DNA of 64,000 nucleotides from NCBI GenBank assembly GCA_008012315.1, contig SSEL01000009.1, positions 1 to 64,000 on the forward strand, read 5' to 3'. Made by a program: the position numbers and the translations under genes. A model generated the notes under the pieces. It had not been told where the DNA came from, searched no databases, and saw only the letters and a program-made list of their open reading frames with translations. Below, one piece after another: positions 41,166 to 47,512 of this stretch. This DNA comes from Rhodospirillaceae bacterium (GTDB taxonomy: Bacteria > Pseudomonadota > Alphaproteobacteria > Dongiales > Dongiaceae). How positions within the stretch are numbered: the stretch's first letter is position 1; each line of letters starts with the position of its first letter.

Positions 41166-41398
41166 TCCGCCTTGTCGTTCTCAGGCGGCACACTCGCCGC
41201 ATCCTTCAAGGCCTTGCGCCGACGCAGCCAGGCGAACGCCAGCCCCAGCACCAGACCCAATTCCATATGCTGCAGGGTTCTTTCGCGCGTCAGCGCCAGT
41301 CCCTGCATCGAATCCCACGTCAGGTTCACCGCCACCCACGCAGCCAGCGCGACGACGCCGAACCATGCCCAGTGCAGCCGGTCAAGCCACCGCATCAT
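41162..41398 (-). CDS. small membrane protein ORF between nuoE and nuoF
   Basis: A 78-aa ORF not recognised as a known family. One or two hydrophobic segments ([20 protein letters not shown] and [14 protein letters not shown]), then RRRKALKD and an acidic end. Its stop overlaps the nuoF start by 4 nt (ATGA), and its start (ATGATG at 41398) overlaps the end of the preceding small ORF by 17 nt. This tight packing suggests it is translated. A longer form from 41506 is possible but would read through the other small ORF. Confidence 0.6.
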
Positions 41399-41558
41399 GG
41401 GCAGGCGCACCCTCGCTACGCGCCTTGCGTCGGCGCTGCGCTGCATAGGCGAGCGCCGCCCCTGCCGCGAGCGCTGCTCCGCCAAGCACCACCCGCTTGG
41501 CCGCACACAGGGCGACCAGCCGAAACCCGCAACGCATCAATGGCAATGCTCGCATCAT
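41382..41558 (-). CDS. 58-aa ORF coupled to nuoE
   Basis: Read by eye on the minus strand: it starts with ATGATG, the first ATG overlapping the nuoE TGA as ATGA, and ends at TGA (41384-41382). The product begins MMRALPLMRCGFRLVAL, has a hydrophobic Ala/Gly/Val/Leu stretch (VVLGGAALAAGAALAYAA) and then a basic QRRRKARSE. It looks like a single-pass membrane peptide. No family is recognised. The stop-start overlap with nuoE is the main support. Confidence 0.5.
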   Translation of the reverse strand: MMRALPLMRCGFRLVALCAAKRVVLGGAALAAGAALAYAAQRRRKARSEGAPAHDAVA

Positions 41559-42184
41559 GCTGCTCCCTTCAGGGTGGTTGGCCCGCCAAGCGGTGCCGAG
41601 AACTGCCGGTCAACCTGCGGGCCGACCTTCGGCGTCCGCCCGGCTTGCAAGTCCTCCAGGATGGCCCTGGTCGACTCGTAGGTCAGGTCCTCGTAGAAAT
41701 CGTCGTTGATCTGTACCATCGGCGCGTTCACGCAGGCACCCAGACACTCGACTTCGGTCAGCGTGAACAGGCCATCGGCCGTCGTCGCGCCTTTTGCCAG
41801 CCCCAGGTCCTTGCAGGCGCGCAGCACTTCGTCGGAGCCCTTGATCCAGCACGGCGTCGTTCCGCACAGCTGGACGTGGAAGCGCCCGACCGGGGCAAGG
41901 TTGTACATCGTGTAGAAGCTCGCGACCTCGTAGGTGCGGATGTACGGCATGCCCAGATAGTCGGCGACATATTCGATCACCGGCACCGGCAGCCAGCCCT
42001 GCGTGTTGGTCTGCGCGCCGACCTGCCGTTGCGCCAGATCGAGCAGCGGCATCACCGCCGACTGCTGGCGGCCCGCCGGGTATTTGGCGATGTGCCAGTC
42101 CGCCTTCGCCTTGTTCTCCGGCGTGAAAGCGAAACCGTTGAAGGCGCTGTGGTCTGCGGGCGCGGCGGGAGCGTGGTCTGCCAT
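41555..42184 (-). CDS. nuoE: NADH-quinone oxidoreductase subunit E
   Basis: A 209-aa thioredoxin-fold subunit with the 2Fe-2S cluster N1a. Ligands are in VQLCGTTPCWIKGSDEVL (C-X4-C) and VECLGACVNAPMVQIND (C-X3-C). Visible also is YEVASFYTMYNLAPVG. It has about 35 extra N-terminal residues rich in Ala/Pro relative to E. coli. An 81-bp gap with one REP-like palindrome separates it from nuoD. Confidence 0.96.
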   Translation of the reverse strand: MADHAPAAPADHSAFNGFAFTPENKAKADWHIAKYPAGRQQSAVMPLLDLAQRQVGAQTNTQGWLPVPVIEYVADYLGMPYIRTYEVASFYTMYNLAPVGRFHVQLCGTTPCWIKGSDEVLRACKDLGLAKGATTADGLFTLTEVECLGACVNAPMVQINDDFYEDLTYESTRAILEDLQAGRTPKVGPQVDRQFSAPLGGPTTLKGAA

Positions 42185-42218
42185 GGTCGTCCTATGCGTC
42201 TGTCAAGTCGGAGCAATT

Positions 42219-42247
42219 CGTCACCCCGGCGCAAGCCGGGGTCCAGC
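42219..42247. repeat. REP-like palindrome between nuoE and nuoD
   Basis: CGTCACCCCGGCG-CAA-GCCGGGGTCCAGC, the B-type unit of the repeat family found around the GIY-YIG gene 2.4 kb away. Here it is alone and without a partner. It lies in the 81-bp intergenic space of the nuo operon. Confidence 0.85.
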
Positions 42248-42265
42248 AGCGCGGATACGGCGCAC

Positions 42266-43480
42266 TCACCGGTCGACCTCGCCGAACACGATGTCGAGCG
42301 AGCCAAGCACTGCCGGCGCATCGGCCAGCATGTGGCCGCGGCACAGGAAATCCATCGCCTGCAGGTGCGCAAAGCCGGGCGCGCGGATGTGGCAACGGTA
42401 CGGCTTGTTCGAACCGTCCGACACCAGATAGACGCCGAATTCGCCCTTCGGTGCCTCGACCGCTGCGTAAACCTCGCCTTCGGGCACCTTGTAGCCTTCG
42501 GTGTAGAGCTTGAAGTGGTGGATCAGCGCTTCCATCGAGCGCTTCATCTCGCCGCGCTTGGGCGGCACCACCTTGCGGTCGAGCGAGGACACCGGCCCGG
42601 TCGGCATTTCGGTGATGCACTGGCGGATAATCTTCAGCGACTGGCGCATCTCTTCGAAGCGCAGGACGAAGCGGTCGTAGCAGTCGGAGTTCTTGCCGAC
42701 CACCACGTCGAAATCCATGCGGTCGTAAACGTCATACGGCTGGCTGCGCCGCAGGTCCCACGGCATGCCGGTGCCGCGGATCATCGCGCCCGAGAAGCCC
42801 CAGGCGAGCGCGTCGTCGCGCGAGATCACCCCGATGTCGACATTGCGCTGCTTGAAGATGCGGTTGCCGAGCACCAGGGTCGCCATGTCGTCGAGCACCT
42901 TGGGGAAGCTTTCGGTCCAGGCCATGATGTCGGCGGCGAGCTTCTCCGGCATGTCCTGGTGGACGCCGCCCGGTCGCACATAGGCCGCATGCAGGCGCGC
43001 GCCGCACACCCGCTCGTAGAACACCATGAGCTTCTCGCGTTCCTCGAAGCCCCAGAGGATCGGCGTCATGGCGCCCACGTCCATGGCATGAGTGCAGACG
43101 TTCATCAGGTGGTTGAGGATGCGGGTGATCTCCGACCACAGCACCCGCAGATACTGGCCGCGCTCCGGCACCTCGACTCCGAGCAGCCGCTCGACCGCCA
43201 GCGCGAACGCATGTTCCTGGCACATCGGCGACACGTAATCGAGCCGGTCGAAGTACGGCACCGCCTGCAGGTAGGTCTTGTACTCGATCAGCTTTTCCGT
43301 GCCGCGATGCAGCAGGCCGATGTGCGGGTCCACCCGCTCGATCACCTCGCCGTCCAGCTCCAGCACCATGCGCAGCACGCCGTGCGCCGCCGGATGCTGC
43401 GGCCCAAAGTTGATCGAATAGTTCTGGATGTCGATCTCGCCCTTGGGGGTCTCGCCGAGATTGGGGTCGCGGTCCGCCAT
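42266..43480 (-). CDS. nuoD: NADH-quinone oxidoreductase subunit D
   Basis: A 404-aa subunit of the Q module. It carries [20 protein letters not shown] with the His that faces the quinone, [20 protein letters not shown] and a C-terminal DIVFGEVDR. It is a separate gene from nuoC, as in other Alphaproteobacteria and unlike the fused nuoCD of E. coli. A small coiled-coil ORF lies between the two. Confidence 0.96.
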   Translation of the reverse strand: MADRDPNLGETPKGEIDIQNYSINFGPQHPAAHGVLRMVLELDGEVIERVDPHIGLLHRGTEKLIEYKTYLQAVPYFDRLDYVSPMCQEHAFALAVERLLGVEVPERGQYLRVLWSEITRILNHLMNVCTHAMDVGAMTPILWGFEEREKLMVFYERVCGARLHAAYVRPGGVHQDMPEKLAADIMAWTESFPKVLDDMATLVLGNRIFKQRNVDIGVISRDDALAWGFSGAMIRGTGMPWDLRRSQPYDVYDRMDFDVVVGKNSDCYDRFVLRFEEMRQSLKIIRQCITEMPTGPVSSLDRKVVPPKRGEMKRSMEALIHHFKLYTEGYKVPEGEVYAAVEAPKGEFGVYLVSDGSNKPYRCHIRAPGFAHLQAMDFLCRGHMLADAPAVLGSLDIVFGEVDR

Positions 43481-43483
43481 CGT

Positions 43484-43711
43484 CTACTCCACATCCGCAA
43501 GGTCAGAGCGGCGTTTGATCTGGCGCAGGTCAACCTCCATCCGGCCGACACGATTTTGCAGGTCAAACACCGAAGAAACCAGACCGCGCATATGATCTTC
43601 AAGCGACAGCATGCGGATCTCAATACTGTCCATGCGATGTTTCAAGTCTGCAATATCCCCGCGGATCGCGCGCAGGTGCTCAAGGATCAGGCTGGAGACA
43701 TCCTCGGTCAT
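43484..43711 (-). CDS. small coiled-coil protein ORF between nuoC and nuoD
   Basis: A 75-aa ORF starting [18 protein letters not shown] and continuing with heptad-like hydrophobic spacing through [20 protein letters not shown] to [12 protein letters not shown]. It is almost wholly alpha-helical coiled coil, with no Cys and no membrane segment. The ATG overlaps the nuoC stop (ATGA), and its stop is 3 nt before nuoD. Proteins with the LEHLRAIRG opening occur as small orphan ORFs in many Alphaproteobacteria; their function is unknown to me. It is not a standard complex I subunit. Confidence 0.7.
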   Translation of the reverse strand: MTEDVSSLILEHLRAIRGDIADLKHRMDSIEIRMLSLEDHMRGLVSSVFDLQNRVGRMEVDLRQIKRRSDLADVE

Positions 43712-44340
43712 GCCGGCTTGCCACCTTGTGCCTTTTCGTCGCCCGGCAGGACGTACTGCGCGCCCTCCCACGGCGACATGAAATCGAACGAGCGGAAGTC
43801 CTGCGTCAGCTTGACCGGCTCGTAGACCACCCGCTTGTGCTCTTCCGAATAGCGCACCTCGACAAAGCCGGTCAGCGGGAAGTCCTTGCGCAGCGGGTGC
43901 CCGGTGAAGCCGTAATCCGTGAGGATCCGCCGCAGGTCCGGGTGGCCGTCGAAGATCACGCCATACAGGTCCCAGGTCTCGCGCTCGTACCAGCCGGCAG
44001 CCGGGAAGACGCTCACCGCGCTCGGCACCGGCGTATCGGCGTCCGTCGTCAGCTTGACGCGCAGCCGCAGATTCTTCGCGTAGCTCAGCAGGTGATAGAC
44101 CACATCGAAGCGCTCGGCGCGCTCCGGGTAATCGGCACCGCACAGCGTCATCAGCGAGCGGCACTGGAACGCGTCATGATCACGCAACGTGGCGAGCACG
44201 CCAAGGATCGCCTCGCGACGGACCGCAAGCGTCAGCTCGCCGGCGTGTACGGTCGTCTCCAGCAGGGCATCGCCCAGCGCCGCGCGGGCGGTCTCGGCCA
44301 GCGCGTCCAGGGTATCAGCAGTCAGGGCCCAGGAAGTCAT
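43708..44340 (-). CDS. nuoC: NADH-quinone oxidoreductase subunit C
   Basis: A 210-aa peripheral subunit (30-kDa type). Signatures are [41 protein letters not shown] and [20 protein letters not shown]. It supports the quinone-binding module together with NuoD and NuoB. It starts 10 nt after nuoB and is coupled to the coiled-coil ORF downstream. Confidence 0.95.
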   Translation of the reverse strand: MTSWALTADTLDALAETARAALGDALLETTVHAGELTLAVRREAILGVLATLRDHDAFQCRSLMTLCGADYPERAERFDVVYHLLSYAKNLRLRVKLTTDADTPVPSAVSVFPAAGWYERETWDLYGVIFDGHPDLRRILTDYGFTGHPLRKDFPLTGFVEVRYSEEHKRVVYEPVKLTQDFRSFDFMSPWEGAQYVLPGDEKAQGGKPA

Positions 44341-44350
44341 GCGTACGATC

Positions 44351-44899
44351 CTATCGGATGATGGTGCCGACGCGGCGGATTTTCTTCTGCAGCAGCAGAA
44401 TGCCGTACAGCAGCGCTTCTGCGGTCGGCGGGCAGCCGGGCACGTAGATATCGACCGGCACGACGCGGTCGCAGCCGCGCACCACCGAGTAGCTGTAGTG
44501 ATAGTAGCCGCCGCCGTTGGCGCAGCTGCCCATCGAGATCACGTAGCGCGGCTCCGGCATCTGGTCGTAGACCTTGCGCATGGCCGGCGCCATCTTGTTG
44601 GTCAGCGTGCCGGCCACGATCATCACGTCGGACTGGCGCGGGCTGGCGCGCGGCGCAAAGCCGAAGCGTTCGACATCGTAGCGCGGCATCGAGGTGTGCA
44701 TCATCTCGACGGCGCAGCAGGCCAGGCCGAAGGTCATCCACCAGAGCGAGCCGGTGCGCGCCCAAGTGATCAGGTCCTCGGCGGTGGCAACCAGGAAGCC
44801 CTTATCCGCCAGTTCGCTGTTCAGGTCCTTGAAGAAGGCGTCGTCGGCCGCTGCGGTCGCTGCCGCCTGCCTGACGCTCAGAGCCTGTTCTGTGGCCAT
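44351..44899 (-). CDS. nuoB: NADH-quinone oxidoreductase subunit B
   Basis: A 182-aa subunit holding cluster N2, the last iron-sulfur centre before quinone. Ligands: [19 protein letters not shown] (adjacent Cys pair), [18 protein letters not shown] and [19 protein letters not shown]. About 25 extra N-terminal residues precede the conserved core. It lies 22 nt after nuoA. Confidence 0.96.
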   Translation of the reverse strand: MATEQALSVRQAAATAAADDAFFKDLNSELADKGFLVATAEDLITWARTGSLWWMTFGLACCAVEMMHTSMPRYDVERFGFAPRASPRQSDVMIVAGTLTNKMAPAMRKVYDQMPEPRYVISMGSCANGGGYYHYSYSVVRGCDRVVPVDIYVPGCPPTAEALLYGILLLQKKIRRVGTIIR

Positions 44900-44921
44900 T
44901 GTCCGTCTCCTGCGCGCGCGA

Positions 44922-45299
44922 TCATTCCCAATCCAGCGCGCCCTTCTTCCATTCGTAGATAAACCCGACCGTCAGCACGCCGAGGAACACCATCATCGAG
45001 ACCCAGCCGAATGCGCCCAGCGTGCCGAGGCTCACCGCCCAGGGAAACAGGAACGCGACTTCCAGGTCGAAGATGATGAACAGGATCGACACCAGGTAGA
45101 AACGCACGTCGAACTTCCCGCGGCTGTCCTCGAACGGTTCGAACCCGCATTCATAGGCCGACAGCTTCTCGGGGTCCGGCTTCTGGAAACCGCCCAGCGT
45201 CGAGACGATCATCGGCAGGGCGACGAACGCCAGCGAGAACACGATGGCGATGCCGAGGAAGATGAGGATCGGCAGATATTCGGTCGCGATATCGCTCAC
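44922..45299 (-). CDS. nuoA: NADH-quinone oxidoreductase subunit A
   Basis: A 125-aa subunit with three membrane segments: [40 protein letters not shown] and [20 protein letters not shown]. The loop [20 protein letters not shown] is the conserved NuoA/ND3 loop with its Cys. A GTG at 45299 is chosen since the protein then begins [11 protein letters not shown] as in relatives; an ATG at 45368 adds 23 unlikely residues. First gene of the nuo operon. Confidence 0.9.
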   Translation of the reverse strand: MSDIATEYLPILIFLGIAIVFSLAFVALPMIVSTLGGFQKPDPEKLSAYECGFEPFEDSRGKFDVRFYLVSILFIIFDLEVAFLFPWAVSLGTLGAFGWVSMMVFLGVLTVGFIYEWKKGALDWE

Positions 45300-45486
45300 G
45301 GGACTCGTCTCACGGTTGGCGCCGGCGCATGCCGGATGTGTGCCCCCCGCTTTACCAGCGTAGGGCACGAGCGCAAGGGGTTGCGACCATTGGCCTTGGC
45401 CGGATCATGAGAATTCAGGCGCTTCGGCCTTGAGCGCCGGGCAAACCGCAGGGATAGTGGCCACACGGTTCGGGGAGAGGATGAGC

Positions 45487-45681
45487 ATGTTCAAGGATCA
45501 GACTGTTTGGGTGACCGGAGCGTCATCAGGCATCGGCGAGGCACTCAGCATGGCGTTGGCCAGACGGGGCGCACGCCTGATCCTCTCCGGGCGCAAGGTC
45601 GCGGAGCTTGAACGTGTGGCAGCCGCAGACGGCAGCCTTGCTACCTGTGCAAGCGCCTATTTTGCTTATGGGGGAGCTTGA
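45487..45681 (+). pseudogene. short-chain dehydrogenase, truncated N-terminal fragment
   Basis: GGGGAGAGG precedes the ATG at 45487. The first 46 residues are a good SDR start: TVWVTGASSGIGEALSMALA (the TGxxxGIG NADP loop) and GARLILSGRKVAELERVAA. Similarity stops at about position 45628, after which about 17 unrelated residues lead to a TGA. The remaining 200 or so residues, including the YxxxK active site, are absent. The break coincides with ACGGCAGCCTTGCT (45629-45642), also found in the palindrome at 46648-46684. An HNH gene follows at once. Confidence 0.8.
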
Positions 45682-45686
45682 TAGGC

Positions 45687-46583
45687 ATGACCAAAGGTAT
45701 CTTTGTTCACCGGACAGACTCGATCTACGACGATAGCCCGGCGGAGCGATATCAGTTTCCCCGCCAGTATCTGTCACGTGTTAGTGCCTGCATCGGCGAT
45801 TGGATCATCTACTACGAACCCAGCAAGATCCATGACACACGCGGATACTTTGCGGTGGCAAAGGTCGCCGATGTGGTGCCAGACCCTACCGCCAAAGACA
45901 TGTATCTCGCTCTTATCGAGCAAGGTACCTATCTGGACTTCCCCAATCCGGTGCCGTTCAACGGCCCACTTGGGTGGGTCGAACGGGGCGTCCTCAACGA
46001 CCAGGGTAAGATTTCGGGCCGCGATCAATCGGCAGTACGGCCTCTATCGATTGAGGACTTCAACCGCATTATCGACCTCGGGCTTGCGGAAGATGACATT
46101 TTCCTGCCGAGGATCGACAAGACGTCTCATTCCATGTTGAGTGAGGAGCACGCGCCGTTCCAGTTCGAGATCGATAGAGACCGTGTTGCCGATCTCGGCT
46201 CGCGCCTTGTTCGTGACCGCTTGTTCCGCCGTCGCGTCGTAGAGGCCTATAATGCCCGTTGCGCGGTGACAGGGCTGAAACTAATCAATGGTGGTGGCCG
46301 CGCCGAGGTCGAGGCAGCCCATATCCGCCCAGTGGATCGCGGTGGGCCGGATATCGTCACAAATGGGATTGCCCTTTCGGGTACTGTCCATTGGATGTTC
46401 GATCGGGGTCTGATCGGGCTGAAGGATGATCTCGAAATCCTCGTCAGCCGCCAAGCCAATGACCCCGCAAGCATCTGCTCGCTAATCAACAAGAACGGCT
46501 TCGCAAGCCCGCCGCAGCGCGCGCTGGAACGCCCGCATCCCGCTTTCCTGGCCTGGCATCGCGAGCACTGCTTCAAGTACTGA
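45687..46583 (+). CDS. HNH endonuclease, possible modification-dependent restriction enzyme
   Basis: A 298-aa protein. The C-terminal HNH core spans about residues 180-245: RRRVVEAYNARCAVTG, then EVEAAHIRPVDRGGPDIVTNG and GTVHWMFDRGLIGL, supplying H-N-H. The N-terminal 130 residues (ACIGDWIIYYEPSK, RGYFAVAKVADVVPDP, YLDFPNPVPFNG) look like a small beta-barrel of PUA/EVE type, which in other HNH proteins reads modified bases; this fold call is inference. ATG at 45687 follows GGGGGAG by 11 nt; a TTG at 45678 is possible. Lower GC than its neighbours suggests acquisition. Confidence 0.82.
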   Translation: MTKGIFVHRTDSIYDDSPAERYQFPRQYLSRVSACIGDWIIYYEPSKIHDTRGYFAVAKVADVVPDPTAKDMYLALIEQGTYLDFPNPVPFNGPLGWVERGVLNDQGKISGRDQSAVRPLSIEDFNRIIDLGLAEDDIFLPRIDKTSHSMLSEEHAPFQFEIDRDRVADLGSRLVRDRLFRRRVVEAYNARCAVTGLKLINGGGRAEVEAAHIRPVDRGGPDIVTNGIALSGTVHWMFDRGLIGLKDDLEILVSRQANDPASICSLINKNGFASPPQRALERPHPAFLAWHREHCFKY

Positions 46584-46647
46584 CCGAACCCGTTTCATTT
46601 GGCGGGCCGCAAGCGAGCAGAAATCCAGAGCTTTATGTGTTCCCCCT

Positions 46648-46684
46648 TGGATCGCCACGGCAGCCTTGCTGCCTCGCGATGACG
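46648..46684. repeat. REP-like palindrome (GGATCGCCACGGC type)
   Basis: TGGATCGCCACGGCAGC-CTT-GCTGCCTCGCGATGACG. Read on the other strand it opens with CGTCATCGCGAGG and ends in GGCGATCCA, so it shares the CGTCA head and TCCA tail of the repeats at 39.1-39.8 kb but has a different stem. The core ACGGCAGCCTTGCT (46657-46670) also occurs at the break of the dehydrogenase fragment at 45629-45642. It lies between the HNH gene and tRNA-Ser. Confidence 0.75.
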
Positions 46685-46741
46685 CGCGGCTTCAGCGGCG
46701 CAGCATCGATGGTGCGCGTAGTACCCAAAATGGTTCTGAAA

Positions 46742-46832
46742 TGGCGGAGCGGGAGGGATTCGAACCCTCGATACGGTTTTGCCGTATACACACTTTCCAG
46801 GCGTGCGCCTTCGACCACTCGGCCACCCCTCC
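46742..46832 (-). tRNA. tRNA-Ser(GGA)
   Basis: On the minus strand: GGAGGGG-TGGCCGAG, anticodon arm CACGC-CTGGAAA-GTGTG (anticodon GGA), long variable arm (TACGGC...GCCGTA type), T-arm GAGGGTTCGAATCCCTC, then CCGCTCC, G and an encoded CCA. It decodes UCC/UCU. The acceptor stem has one G-G mismatch at the fifth pair (GGAGGGG against CCGCTCC), unusual for this tRNA. Its 3' end faces the HNH gene. Confidence 0.93.
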
Positions 46833-46927
46833 GATGCGCAAAAGCGCAACGGCGCGGAACCTAGCCGAGGGTGTCGCTCAACGCAATAACTTCCGACAGT
46901 CCCGCAGGCAATCAAATCAGGACTGGC

Positions 46928-47209
46928 ATGCTGTTACTTCGACTTCTTGCCCTGGCTTTCGCCGTCGCTGCGGTGATTTTCGGCGGCATCCAGCTCGCTG
47001 ATCGTCTGATCGGCACCGGTGAGCCGCAGACAGTCATCGGCCTGTGGCAACGCGCCAGCCCCGGCTCGCTGACCGCGACCCAGGCAGCCTTCGCCTCGAG
47101 CTATATCTGGGGGCGGCTTATCGCCCCCATCCTGGCGGAGCCCGCTTGGATTTTCTGCATGGCGCTGGCCCTGTTGTGCTGGGCTGTCGCCGGTCTGACG
47201 GACCGTTAA
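46928..47209 (+). CDS. small hypothetical membrane protein
   Basis: A 93-aa protein with two hydrophobic segments (LLRLLALAFAVAAVIFGGIQ and WIFCMALALLCWAVAGL) separated by a hydrophilic stretch with WQRASPGSLTATQAAFASS. No family recognised. It begins 95 bp beyond the 5' end of tRNA-Ser on the opposite strand and ends with TAA followed by no clear terminator. Confidence 0.65.
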   Translation: MLLLRLLALAFAVAAVIFGGIQLADRLIGTGEPQTVIGLWQRASPGSLTATQAAFASSYIWGRLIAPILAEPAWIFCMALALLCWAVAGLTDR

Positions 47210-47512
47210 CCATTTTTCGCGGCAGCGCCCTACGGACTGAAGGCGGGCCTGAGGCAGCTTGGACAGTAGCTGCGCAATGCTTCGTGATTGCCGCGCTATT
47301 GACAAAGCCGGACCGATGTTTTTCCTTCCCGTTAAATTCGTGATCTGACCTGCCGGATTTGCCCGTCGACAGGTCTGATGCCGGGCCGGGATGGCCTGGA
47401 ATCTTGCCGTGGGGGCATGGCCGGATCCGGACAAAAAGGGCAGGGACGCGGAAAAGCAGGACATGGGCCGCTATTTTAGCTTGGCGATCCAGCGCCATGC
47501 ATATTCCGATGC
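47210..47512. other. intergenic region at the compositional boundary
   Basis: About 300 bp without a supported gene. TTGACA near 47299 resembles a -35 box, but no good -10 follows at 17 bp. ATGCAT occurs twice near 47496-47517, around the start of the histidine kinase gene. Codon use and GC of the genes differ on the two sides of this stretch. Confidence 0.45.

Noticed and set aside
46637-47001. Short plus-strand peptides across tRNA-Ser
   Set aside because: They are translations of the tRNA gene and the neighbouring repeat, a common false gene call.
45369-47209. Prophage or complete integrative element beside tRNA-Ser
   Set aside because: No integrase, structural phage gene or duplicated tRNA end is visible; only one nuclease gene and a truncated gene are present.
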